A stretch of DNA of 12,820 bases from an uncultured Bacteroidales bacterium (GCA_937899245.1 CALDKB010000024.1:1-12820); one strand, 5' to 3'; shown: positions 5,131-11,021, counted from the first letter of the stretch. Notes: generated by a model not told the origin, from the letters alone. A program made the numbers and translations.

Positions 5131-6096
5131 TTACTTTTCGACCGTGATTCGGAGTACCCTGTTGCCCGGCGTAGTGACGGTGAAGTTCTTGACGATTGCC
5201 TCGCGTTCCTCCGCGGTCATTCCTTCGAGAAGGTGTTCTGCCAACGTCTGCCAGTCGGTCTTGACGGTGTCCTTGTTGTTCTTCCAGGTCGCTACTCCTT
5301 CGCAGATTGTGGCGTCACTCATGAACAGCTTAATCCTGTTGGAGAGTACGGCTTCCTTGTCTGCAAGTTCCTTGGAACGGGCCTTGACGGATACCAGGGT
5401 CTTTGCGACCTTGATGATTTCTTCTGTCGCGTCAACCTTCTTGTCCTTGACACCCTTCGCGAGGACCTTCTTGATTGTCTCTGTCTGCGATGCGTCGGCG
5501 GTTGGCATGGGCTGTTCCTCGGAACCTTCGGACATGTACCTTGCCCAGAACGCCTCTGCGGAGTCGTTGATTGCCTTGGCAAGTTCTTCGTCGTAGTTGA
5601 CCTGGTAGATTCTGAAGTCCTGGCCGCTGAACAGCACGGCTAGATGAGCCATACGAGCGTTCATGATCATCATCTGGACATGGAGCTGGACTTTGTAGTA
5701 GAGGGGGATTTCTTCCGAGCCGTTTTCACCCCATTTCGAACCGTCGCAGTAGCGGATGTTCTTTGCGTCGACTGGAATCTTCAGATCCGCATTCCATCCG
5801 TCAAGTGAGCATGCCAGGCGGGGATACTCGTCGTTGGTCTTGAGGTCGTAGCCGTCTACATTGATAAGCTTGCAGCACATCGTGTCCGCGTAAGCCTGGA
5901 GGATAGTGTTTTCAAGGCGAAGGCCCCAGCGCATCGCCTCGTTCTCTACTACAGGTTCTCCAAGACCTTTCTTGTCAAGATAAACGGTCAGCGGGTTAGC
6001 CCATGGTGATAGTCCCATGATGGCGCTTGCGTCAGTTCCCGTGATGTATTTCTTTCGTTCCTCGAGCCAGGCGTTCTTCTTTTCAGTATTTTCCAT
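5131..6096 (-). CDS. YqaJ/lambda-exonuclease-family nuclease
   Basis: A 321-aa protein starting at an ATG with AAGGA about 9 nt upstream. The N-terminal signature WLEERKKYITGTDASAIMGL is that of YqaJ-like viral recombinases. A helix follows with MRWGLRLENTILQAYAD (E62), then LACSLDGW (D99), PVDAKNI (D110-x-K112, where many members have E-x-K), and YYKVQLHVQMM (Q137, Q141). These are the metal-binding and catalytic positions of this PD-(D/E)XK family. The family chews 5' ends of double-stranded DNA to leave single strands for an annealing protein, here probably the next gene. Residues 150-321 form a helical C-terminal extension. Together the two genes look like a phage homologous recombination module. 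Confidence 0.88.
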   Translation of the reverse strand: MENTEKKNAWLEERKKYITGTDASAIMGLSPWANPLTVYLDKKGLGEPVVENEAMRWGLRLENTILQAYADTMCCKLINVDGYDLKTNDEYPRLACSLDGWNADLKIPVDAKNIRYCDGSKWGENGSEEIPLYYKVQLHVQMMIMNARMAHLAVLFSGQDFRIYQVNYDEELAKAINDSAEAFWARYMSEGSEEQPMPTADASQTETIKKVLAKGVKDKKVDATEEIIKVAKTLVSVKARSKELADKEAVLSNRIKLFMSDATICEGVATWKNNKDTVKTDWQTLAEHLLEGMTAEEREAIVKNFTVTTPGNRVLRITVEK

Positions 6097-6164
6097 TATA
6101 TGTGTCCTTCTTTGTAGTGCTGTTTTTTTCTTGATTTACTCTTCAATCTGCCTGCTGGACTTAA

Positions 6165-6302
6165 TCATAACGACTCCAGCCTTGCGATCTTTTCTGCGAT
6201 TTGTGCCTTAGACTTTTCGTCGCTGCATTCCATGTGCATCTTCCTGAGCGATTCCAACAGGCACACCCGTGCAAATTCCCTTTCGTTGTCCTTTCTTGTC
6301 AT
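6165..6302 (-). CDS. Hypothetical 45-aa protein
   Basis: A short frame starting at an ATG with AAAGGA about 8 nt upstream. It begins MTRKDNEREFARVCLLESLR and continues as a charged helix to its TGA. Good ribosome site, correct strand and helical composition make it likely real. It sits between the exonuclease gene and the 61-aa gene in a tightly packed operon. No function is recognised. Confidence 0.5.
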   Translation of the reverse strand: MTRKDNEREFARVCLLESLRKMHMECSDEKSKAQIAEKIARLESL

Positions 6303-6344
6303 GGTGATTTCCTTTCCGTTGTGACGATGTTTTTTTCGAATATT

Positions 6345-6530
6345 TTATACGAGTCTTGCGATTTTGTTGACGATGTAGTCTGGCGAAAGCATCCCGAACT
6401 GGAATCTCTCTATTGTCCGTTTGACGGCCTCGCTTCGGGAGCCGTTGACTGCGATGTAGTTCTTTCCTCCCTTGACCTCGACAGTTATTTCCGCTCCGTT
6501 CTTCTGGAGTCTCAGCTTGATGTCCTTCAT
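6345..6530 (-). CDS. Hypothetical 61-aa protein
   Basis: Starts at an ATG with AAAAGGA about 9 nt upstream. The first half, MKDIKLRLQKNGAEITVEVK, alternates in a beta-strand pattern; the second half (SEAVKRTIERFQFGMLSP) is helical and ends in a short hydrophobic tail. It resembles small phage proteins with a beta-hairpin plus helix. No family is recognised. Same strand and spacing as the neighbouring early genes. Confidence 0.55.
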   Translation of the reverse strand: MKDIKLRLQKNGAEITVEVKGGKNYIAVNGSRSEAVKRTIERFQFGMLSPDYIVNKIARLV

Positions 6531-6557
6531 GTTCTTGTTCCTTTTATTTTTTTGAGT

Positions 6558-7199
6558 CTAAATCGTTTCGCTCTTCTGTTCCTGCTGGAACATTATCCGG
6601 AGTTCCCTTACGCTAGGTGGTATCATCTCCAGGCTGAGGGACGACTCCCTCGGGAAAGTCTTGTACACAGGCGTGTATCTCAGGTACTTGTCGTACATGG
6701 CCGTCAGATGTCCGGCAACCGCGTCGTCAAAGTCCTTTACCTTTCCAGGCATCGCCCACGATACTATCTTCTCGGCTCCGGCGTGCCTCTCTACGGTAGC
6801 GTGAATCTTGCAGTAGTCCCTGTACATCTCGTCGCTGTGGGCGATGCAGTACCTCTTGATTGCCTCCTGCCTGTTCACCCTGCGCTTCGTAGGTTCTTCC
6901 GGAAGCCACGGCGATCTCGGGTCGAAGTATGCCAGCTTTGCATATCGGCTGTCCACTCCTTCGTACTTGAGCACTTCCTCCGAGTAGTTCCTCGCGCATT
7001 CCTTGAGTGTCTTCTGCGTAGGTATCGGCTCGATGTCCCTTGCCCTCTTGAACGCCTCGTGTACGTGCCTGCGGTCCTTGAAGTCGATCGCCTCTGCGTG
7101 CGACGCCGCTACGACCATGATGGATTCGGGAGACTTTCGCCCGGCACTCTCGTAGCATAGGGTCAGCTCGTCGCAGATGGTCTTAACCAAATCTTCCAT
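6558..7199 (-). CDS. Hypothetical 213-aa protein, replication-operon neighbour
   Basis: The ATG at 7199 overlaps the upstream gene by 17 nt and has AGGAG about 10 nt upstream inside it, so the two are probably translationally coupled. The protein is mostly helical, with a basic stretch at TKRRVNRQEAIKRYC in the middle and no evident catalytic motif, signal or membrane segment. Close coupling to the probable replication protein suggests a replication or helicase-loading accessory role, by position only. Confidence 0.6.
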   Translation of the reverse strand: MEDLVKTICDELTLCYESAGRKSPESIMVVAASHAEAIDFKDRRHVHEAFKRARDIEPIPTQKTLKECARNYSEEVLKYEGVDSRYAKLAYFDPRSPWLPEEPTKRRVNRQEAIKRYCIAHSDEMYRDYCKIHATVERHAGAEKIVSWAMPGKVKDFDDAVAGHLTAMYDKYLRYTPVYKTFPRESSLSLEMIPPSVRELRIMFQQEQKSETI

Positions 7200-7785
7200 T
7201 CTTCTTCATCTCCTCTAGCTGCGAAAGTCCGTTCAGGTACACCCTTCTGTTGTGTTCGCTCACGGTCTCGTAGTGGGCGTTGTTGTCACCTTCTTCCTGC
7301 CTCGGGTGGGCCATCCGGTAGTCTATCCACGAACACAGTGTAGCGAAGTGGTTTGCCGACTGCTTGGACCCGTCTGCAAGGGCGTTGGAGAGGTTGTTGA
7401 CGATCCTGTCCCTTTCGTTGACGTTCCCGATCCTTACGGCGAGTTCGTTGAACTGGTCCTGCGTGAGGAAGACGTTGGCCTGCGTACCGTACACGAGCTG
7501 TTCCGGCTTCTTCTCCTCGTTCTGGACTCCGTTCTTCTTCGGTCGTCCACCAAGCGCTCCGTTGGCTCTAGATGCTTCGGCAGATGGTGTTTTGGCTCGC
7601 TCAATAGACCACTTAACCATCTTTGAGCCGAATGACGTTCCTTGGTCGTTCAAGTCGTCTAAGTCGTCCATAGACTGCTTAATATCCTTGACGATTTCTT
7701 CGTCGTTAAGCTTCCTGAAGTGTCGAATGAACTCCTTGAACAGCACCTTGGCCCAGTATCTGTCTTTTGGGACGTTCATCATCAA
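7183..7785 (-). CDS. Probable phage replication-associated protein
   Basis: Up to 200 aa. Possible starts are TTG at 7785, ATG at 7782 or ATG at 7779, immediately after the stop of the ribbon-helix-helix gene, so translation is probably coupled. The N-terminal part is helical; a hinge reads RANGALGGRPKK, common in phage replication organisers. The C-terminal block NVFLTQDQFNELAVRIG ... NHFATLCSWIDYRM resembles the terminal 'x-L-T-x-x-x-[FY]-x-x-L ... H-[FY]-A-T-[IL]-x-x-W' element of DnaD/primosome-type phage proteins. The likely role is origin binding or helicase loading, inferred from this pattern and from its early position behind the main promoter. Confidence 0.6.
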   Translation of the reverse strand: MMMNVPKDRYWAKVLFKEFIRHFRKLNDEEIVKDIKQSMDDLDDLNDQGTSFGSKMVKWSIERAKTPSAEASRANGALGGRPKKNGVQNEEKKPEQLVYGTQANVFLTQDQFNELAVRIGNVNERDRIVNNLSNALADGSKQSANHFATLCSWIDYRMAHPRQEEGDNNAHYETVSEHNRRVYLNGLSQLEEMKKNGRFG

Positions 7786-7986
7786 CTACTTCTTGATTCT
7801 TGATTTGTGGTAATACTTAACGGCATCTATCACGATGCTTACGTTTGATGTCGGCTCGAAGTTCTTGATTCTTTCTTCCTTTAGTTCGCTAAACAAGACG
7901 TTCATCTCTATCGGAAGAATCACTTGAACAGGAGATTGCTTCTTTTCCTGTGCCTTGGATTTTTCTTTGTCATCGATTGCAGTCAA
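7786..7986 (-). CDS. Ribbon-helix-helix-type DNA-binding protein, first gene of leftward operon
   Basis: A 66-aa frame that can start at TTG 7986; no ATG in this frame precedes the core, and no strong ribosome site is visible, so the start is uncertain. After a charged N-terminus of about 18 residues comes VQVILPIEMNVLFSELKEER, then NVSIVIDAVKYYHKSRIKK. This strand-helix-helix order fits the MetJ/Arc/CopG fold, used by small dimeric repressors. It would be the first gene transcribed from the promoter at 8034-8062, about 40 nt after the predicted start of transcription, and could repress its own operon. Confidence 0.6.
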   Translation of the reverse strand: MTAIDDKEKSKAQEKKQSPVQVILPIEMNVLFSELKEERIKNFEPTSNVSIVIDAVKYYHKSRIKK

Positions 7987-7996
7987 TTTTATACCA

Positions 7997-8024
7997 TTCT
8001 ATTAGAACTAGAGTGATTTCTAGT
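7997..8024. promoter_or_regulatory. Two operator-like inverted repeats in the early leader
   Basis: TTCTA-T-TAGAA (7997-8007) and ACTAGA-GTGATT-TCTAGT (8007-8024) are perfect inverted repeats that touch. They lie from about +3 to +30 of the predicted leftward transcript and share the TCTA/TAGA half-site with the repeat inside the promoter. They are likely binding sites for the HTH or ribbon-helix-helix regulator. Confidence 0.6.
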
Positions 8025-8033
8025 ACGAAGGTA

Positions 8034-8062
8034 AATATAGTCTACTAAAAGTAGAATGTCAA
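8034..8062 (-). promoter_or_regulatory. Strong leftward early promoter with operator in its spacer
   Basis: On the minus strand TTGACA (8062-8057) is followed by a 17-nt spacer and TATATT (8039-8034). The spacer is filled by the perfect inverted repeat TCTACT-AAA-AGTAGA (8041-8055). A bound repressor here would block polymerase directly. Transcription would begin near 8027 and read the whole left arm. Confidence 0.85.
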
Positions 8063-8067
8063 GAGAA

Positions 8068-8091
8068 AAAATCTATTTTTTATAGATTTTT
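8068..8091. other. AT-rich inverted repeat between divergent promoters
   Basis: AAATCTAT and ATAGATTT flank TTTTT, and the arms extend into A and T runs. This could be a further operator (it contains TCTA/TAGA half-sites) or a weak bidirectional terminator insulating the two promoters. Confidence 0.45.
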
Positions 8092-8092
8092 T

Positions 8093-8121
8093 TTGTACAA
8101 AACATAGAGTCTTTGTAAATA
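8093..8121 (+). promoter_or_regulatory. Rightward promoter of the HTH regulator
   Basis: TTGTAC (8093-8098), a 17-nt spacer, then TAAATA (8116-8121). Predicted start near 8128, only about 10 nt before the ATG, giving a very short leader. It is weaker than the divergent promoter. Confidence 0.5.
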
Positions 8122-8137
8122 AGACTATTTTTAGGAC

Positions 8138-8518
8138 ATGGATAAAGAAAATTTACAACAGGAAGTCAGCGTGAAGGATAACGTTAACGATTTCAAGCAT
8201 TCGGTTAACGTTGATCTGTTGTCGCTAGAAACGGGATTGACGATTGAAGAAATCGCACAAAAGTCTGGGATCAAGGAAGGGAGAAATTTGGGTAAGTGGA
8301 AGCAGTCAAAGAAGAAGGGCGGAATTAGGCCGACATACGAGGCTATAGCCACCCTTTTCGATTGCGGCGCTTCCGTCGAATCTTTGTTCGGGATTGAGTA
8401 CAAGCCGAAACGCGAGATGTATCCTGACGAAGTTGGAGGTTCTCGCGTTCAAAAGCTTTTGCAAAAGCTGATTCGAGAAGAAATGAAGAATCTTGGCTTA
8501 GGCCCTGATTCAAAATAG
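8138..8518 (+). CDS. HTH transcriptional regulator, probable early repressor
   Basis: A 126-aa protein. The ATG has TAGGA immediately upstream, which is unusually close, so initiation may be weak or nearly leaderless. Residues 30-75 fit a Cro/CI-type helix-turn-helix (ETGLTIEEIAQKSGIKEG, then a basic LGKWKQSKKKGG, then TYEAIATLFDCGASVESLFG). The short C-terminal part is charged, with no peptidase motif, so it lacks the self-cleavage domain of LexA-like repressors. It is divergent from the early operon and surrounded by inverted repeats, so it is best read as the switch controlling that operon; which sites it binds is inference. Confidence 0.75.
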   Translation: MDKENLQQEVSVKDNVNDFKHSVNVDLLSLETGLTIEEIAQKSGIKEGRNLGKWKQSKKKGGIRPTYEAIATLFDCGASVESLFGIEYKPKREMYPDEVGGSRVQKLLQKLIREEMKNLGLGPDSK

Positions 8519-8630
8519 AGACTATTCGCTCCAAAGCTCTTTTGTAACCTTTTCCGAAGCTGATAGATGTCTTGGCTACAACGTAGATGTCTAGCATTTG
8601 ATTTTTGTTCACTGTGCGTGTTCCTATTGT

Positions 8631-8702
8631 CCTAGATTAACCTACATAAACCCAACAAAACCCATTGGGTTTTTGTTTAACCTAGATTAACCTATGTAAA
8701 CC
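8631..8702. repeat. Pair of 22-bp direct repeats, 50 bp apart
   Basis: CCTAGATTAACCTACATAAACC (8631-8652) and its near copy at 8681-8702, where ACAT becomes ATGT (20 of 22 identical). The second copy overlaps the -35 region of the promoter at 8687-8716, and a terminator hairpin sits between the two. They are likely protein-binding sites. Confidence 0.85.
8654..8679. terminator. Intrinsic terminator after the HTH gene
   Basis: AACAAAACCC pairs with GGGTTTTTGTT across a 3-nt loop ATT, with one bulged T. The tail is T-rich on plus and A-rich on minus, so it may work in both directions. Confidence 0.6.
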
Positions 8703-8716
8703 TAACCTTTTATAAT
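8687..8716 (+). promoter_or_regulatory. Candidate promoter of the small secreted protein
   Basis: A perfect TATAAT at 8711-8716 with TTAACC (8687-8692) 18 nt upstream. The -35 lies inside the second 22-bp repeat. The leader to the ATG at 8871 would be about 150 nt, very AT-rich (8711-8800), and otherwise without a gene. Confidence 0.5.
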
Positions 8717-8805
8717 AGTAGTAGTAATAGTAATATCAGTATTATATCTATCTAAAGGATATTATTCTCTATATGTACATTATCCTTCTATTAGAGAGAG
8801 AGAAA

Positions 8806-8840
8806 GAAAAAACCAAACAGAAACCAATTTGGTTTTTCAT
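8806..8840 (+). promoter_or_regulatory. Possible attenuator hairpin in the leader
   Basis: AAACCA-ATT-TGGTTT (8821-8835) is followed by TTCATT. The upstream AAAAAACC (8806-8813) can compete for the same GGTTTTT segment. This gives two exclusive hairpins 35-60 nt before the ATG at 8871. Confidence 0.4.
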
Positions 8841-8870
8841 TACACGCAACCATCTACAAAGGACATTTAT

Positions 8871-9113
8871 ATGATCGGTAGGATTGTTTTATTAATCGTT
8901 CTCGCTGCGGCATCCATTCACGCTGGTGTCGTCAAGGTATTCTTCGTAAATGGAGGCAGACTGCACGCAACACACAAGGGATGCTCGGCACACGTTGAAA
9001 AAAATTCAGGTGCGGTTTTCAAGGTTAAATGTGGAGACAAGGCTTTTGTGTACTCTACGAACATGTTCGGGTTCATAAGCGAAGATGTTGAGTCTGAGTT
9101 GATTGTATGGTAA
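8871..9113 (+). CDS. Small secreted or periplasmic protein, 80 aa
   Basis: The ATG at 8871 is chosen because AAAGGA lies 7-8 nt upstream; a longer frame from 8829 has no ribosome site. Residues 1-19 (MIGRIVLLIVLAAASIHAG) form a classic signal peptide with a cleavage site near A-S-I-H-A. The mature part of about 60 residues contains two Cys, CSAHVEKNSGAVFKVKC, and could carry one disulfide. It is placed beside the regulator and has its own promoter, as in lysogenic-conversion or superinfection-exclusion genes. No family is recognised; that role is inference. Confidence 0.65.
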   Translation: MIGRIVLLIVLAAASIHAGVVKVFFVNGGRLHATHKGCSAHVEKNSGAVFKVKCGDKAFVYSTNMFGFISEDVESELIVW

Positions 9114-9124
9114 GATTTTTTTAG

Positions 9125-9421
9125 CTACCTGCCCCTGGCCGTCTTCGAACGCTCTCGCTCGACGGCGGATATGGACAGGTAGTCCTCGTATGCCTCCTTG
9201 GCATCCTCAGGACTGTTCCGGTACACGTCGTAGATGACCTTCTTCCAGTAGTCCTTGCCCATGCGCCAGAACCTGTGCATGAGGCCCATGGAACTTATTA
9301 GCCATTCCCCTCCGACAAAATCTGCTTCCAGCTTTCCGTTCTCGCACATCCGTCTGATGGTGCGCTCGTGACGCTCGGCATAGAAGGCGACTACCTTCGG
9401 GGTGATTGTAAGGTGTCTCGT
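9125..9421 (-). CDS. Excisionase-like HTH protein with ACG at the expected start
   Basis: The frame from an internal ATG (9349) gives 74 aa, but the same frame is open upstream for 24 codons encoding LTITPKVVAFYAERHERTIR and then RMCENGKLEADFVGGEWLIS. Together these make an excisionase-type winged helix: 'T-P-x-x-V-A-x-x-x-x-x-x-x-R-T-I-R-R-M-x-x-x-G-K-L-x-A-x-x-V-G-G-x-W'. The conserved half therefore lies before the ATG. A perfect ribosome site, AAAGGAGG (9434-9427), sits 5 nt before ACG (9421), exactly where ATG is expected; no ATG, GTG or TTG exists in the extra codons, and an ATT two codons too near the ribosome site is the only other option. Either ACG is used, or ATG mutated to ACG and the gene is dying. 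The C-terminus is helical and ends in basic residues. Confidence 0.65.
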   Translation of the reverse strand, partial: TRHLTITPKVVAFYAERHERTIRRMCENGKLEADFVGGEWLISSMGLMHRFWRMGKDYWKKVIYDVYRNSPEDAKEAYEDYLSISAVERERSKTARGR

Positions 9422-9426
9422 AATAT

Positions 9427-9434
9427 CCTCCTTT
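9427..9434 (-). promoter_or_regulatory. Perfect ribosome site before an ACG codon
   Basis: AAAGGAGG on the minus strand, 5 nt upstream of ACG at 9421. It fixes the true N-terminus of the excisionase-like gene despite the absent standard start codon. Confidence 0.75.
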
Positions 9435-9488
9435 CTGTGATTATTACAAATCTAGTACAGAAATCTTACATCAGCAAGTGCCTTGACG

Positions 9489-9564
9489 TTGACAATTCGG
9501 ACAAATCGGACAATACGGACAAATTTTTTTGACAACCTGGACGTTTCGGACTAATCGGACGAAA
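9489..9564. repeat. Two arrays of four 9-bp repeats
   Basis: Array 1 (9489-9524) reads TTGACAATT, CGGACAAAT, CGGACAATA, CGGACAAAT. After 4 T's, array 2 (9529-9564) reads TTGACAACC, TGGACGTTT, CGGACTAAT, CGGACGAAA. Each array begins with a -35-like TTGACA. No good -10 lies 16-18 nt after either. They lie upstream of the right-arm genes and may be an activator, repressor or origin site. Confidence 0.85.
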
Positions 9565-9600
9565 CTGTACCAAGTGTTTTCAATCGTGCCTAATTTCGTT

Positions 9601-9633
9601 GTTCGGTGCGCGGCAATTCCGCCGCGGACGAAC
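9601..9633 (+). promoter_or_regulatory. Stable leader hairpin before the right-arm genes
   Basis: GTTCG/CGAAC, an internal loop, then CGCGGC-AATTCC-GCCGCG. No T run follows, so it is not a terminator. It sits 24 nt before the ATG at 9657 and may affect translation or mRNA stability. Confidence 0.55.
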
Positions 9634-9656
9634 GTAAAGGGTAATCGGGTAATACG

Positions 9657-10313
9657 ATGGCTACTTACAACAACGAATACGCCAGTAAGGGCGTTGCAGG
9701 GGCCGGTCTAGGCCTTGGAATCGCAGGAACCGCTCTGGGCCTGCTCAACAACAACGGCAATGGACTTTTCGGTCTTTTCGGCGGAAACGGCGGATGGAAC
9801 AACGGAATGGCCGGAATGGCTGCCCAGGCCGCCGGCTGTGCCGTAAGCGACAAGTTCTCCACCCTGGAAGCCGAAATCGCAAAGCTCAAGGCTGAAAAGT
9901 ACGCAGATAACAACGGTATCGAAGTGTACAAGCAGACCCGTGCCGAGAACAACGACCTCCGCGACCGTCTGCTCGGCAACTGGATCAAACCTTTGGCCGA
10001 CGAGGCCGCCAACAACCGCGTGAAGATTGCATCCATGGAAGCCGACATTTCCAAGAACAAGGAAATAGCCGAACTCCAGATGAAGCTGATTGAGGAACGC
10101 AACAGGACAGAACACGCTCAGATGAACGGGGCTATCGGCCTTATCGACCAGCGCCTCCGCTGCGTCGAACGCACTGTCGGCGAAATCACCACGATCCATG
10201 TACCGGCAACCTCTGTCTGCCCGCTGCCCATGCCTCGATACAACCAGTGGAGTGTGGACCCGCTTGCGGCTGGTGCTTCAAATGGAACTGCAACGGCTGC
10301 GGCCAAGGCATAA
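9657..10313 (+). CDS. Gly/Asn-rich coiled-coil phage protein
   Basis: A 218-aa protein. It opens with MATYNNEYASKGVAGAGLGL and a Gly/Ala/Leu/Asn-rich hydrophobic region to about residue 58. Long charged helices follow (about 65-110 and 115-175), likely coiled coil, and a Cys/Pro tail containing VCPLPMPRYNQW. Proteins with this layout (Gly-rich start, coiled coil, CPxPMPRYN-like end) are common in gut and rumen phages, where they are annotated as hypothetical. A virion or membrane-associated role is possible. The start has only a weak GGG 7 nt upstream. It begins a three-gene cluster ending at the terminator near 10858. Confidence 0.7.
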   Translation: MATYNNEYASKGVAGAGLGLGIAGTALGLLNNNGNGLFGLFGGNGGWNNGMAGMAAQAAGCAVSDKFSTLEAEIAKLKAEKYADNNGIEVYKQTRAENNDLRDRLLGNWIKPLADEAANNRVKIASMEADISKNKEIAELQMKLIEERNRTEHAQMNGAIGLIDQRLRCVERTVGEITTIHVPATSVCPLPMPRYNQWSVDPLAAGASNGTATAAAKA

Positions 10314-10323
10314 GGAGTAGCCG

Positions 10324-10644
10324 ATGAAGATACCGATGCAGAAGGCTACCGACTCTATCGTGGCGTACCTGTCAAACCAGGCCTTGCAGATTCCGTCGAT
10401 GAAGGACAGGTTCATAATGTTCGCTGTCCTGGGTGCGGCGAAGGCGAACCCGGCTAACCTGATGGGGCCTTACGTAAACGCGATGAAGATGGTGGGCGTT
10501 GTAGACAACCAGGGGATGGTGTGTACGGACGCAATCCGTAGCGCTTTGGACTCTGCGTTCTCTAACGTCCCCACGTTCTCGGCGCTGGGCTTCGACTTCA
10601 CGCAGGCCGACGCATCGGAACTTCTCAGGCTCATGGAGGCATGA
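10324..10644 (+). CDS. Hypothetical 106-aa phage protein
   Basis: The ATG has AAGGAG 6 nt upstream and lies 10 nt after the previous stop. It starts MKIPMQKATDSIVAYLSNQA and is helical, with a Met/Ala-rich middle. A similar-looking short protein usually follows the Gly-rich coiled-coil gene in gut phages, which supports a shared function, but none is known to me. The C-terminus is acidic. Confidence 0.65.
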   Translation: MKIPMQKATDSIVAYLSNQALQIPSMKDRFIMFAVLGAAKANPANLMGPYVNAMKMVGVVDNQGMVCTDAIRSALDSAFSNVPTFSALGFDFTQADASELLRLMEA

Positions 10645-10648
10645 TACC

Positions 10649-10825
10649 ATGAAGGAACTCTTCGAGAAACTGGAAAGCCACGTTGTGACACACCTGTGGG
10701 ACATCAACAGGGAACTTGACGACAAGGGCGGGTTCTCCTGTCCGCAGCAGGTTGACGACGTGAAGGATTGCCTTTGCGCAATCAAGCACATGCACGAGAT
10801 ACTGAAGTTCTACGACGTTAGGTAG
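10649..10825 (+). CDS. Hypothetical 58-aa protein
   Basis: The frame starts at an ATG 5 nt after the previous stop, with GGAGGC about 10 nt upstream inside that gene. It begins MKELFEKLESHVVTHLWDIN and has two Cys spaced C-L-C near the end. The whole protein is predicted as two helices. It is probably translationally coupled with the 106-aa gene and is the last gene before the terminator. Confidence 0.6.
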   Translation: MKELFEKLESHVVTHLWDINRELDDKGGFSCPQQVDDVKDCLCAIKHMHEILKFYDVR

Positions 10826-10853
10826 TGATCAGGGCTTTTGTAGTCTGCATGGC

Positions 10854-10898
10854 TATGGCCGTCATTCCGTATATGGGATGGCGGCTATTTTTTTTTTC
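10854..10898 (+). terminator. Strong intrinsic terminator of the right-arm cluster
   Basis: GCCGTCATTCC (10858-10868) pairs with GGGATGGCGGC (10875-10885), 11 bp with two G-U pairs, followed by a run of ten T's. Confidence 0.9.
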
Positions 10899-10937
10899 GT
10901 TTTTTCGCTAAATTTTGGTCAGTTTTTGCGATTTTTG

Positions 10938-10966
10938 AAAAAATAGCCCTGTAATTCGGCTTTTTT
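10938..10966. terminator. Second, possibly bidirectional terminator
   Basis: AGCC (10945-10948) pairs with GGCT (10958-10961), flanked by A6 and T6. It could end read-through from the left and the minus-strand lipoprotein transcript from the right. Confidence 0.5.
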
Positions 10967-11000
10967 CTTGGTTATGCGTAAATGCGTTTGTGTGCATATT

Positions 11001-11021
11001 TGTCTAGATTTTGTCTAGACA
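11001..11021. promoter_or_regulatory. Perfect 8-bp inverted repeat, operator-like
   Basis: TGTCTAGA-TTTTG-TCTAGACA. The TCTAG core recalls the sites near 8019 and 9451. No gene start is close, so its target is unclear. Confidence 0.5.

Noticed and set aside
6136..6168. Ten-codon frame overlapping the stop of the 45-aa gene
   Set aside because: Too short to support, although its ATG overlaps the TGA in the ATGA style.
6201..7160. Long plus-strand frame of 319 aa
   Set aside because: It runs antisense to three well-spaced minus-strand genes with ribosome sites and has no recognisable domain.
8343..8612. Minus-strand GTG frame of 89 aa
   Set aside because: The first 30 residues look plausible and AGGA lies about 9 nt upstream, but two thirds is antisense to the HTH gene and the C-terminus is low-complexity basic; too weak to call.
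8631..8810. Replication origin in the AT-rich repeat region
   Set aside because: Repeats and AT-richness are suggestive, but the repeats overlap a promoter and no initiator-binding consensus is recognised; listed only as regulatory repeats.
9601..9633. Rho-independent terminator
   Set aside because: The hairpin is strong but is not followed by a T run.
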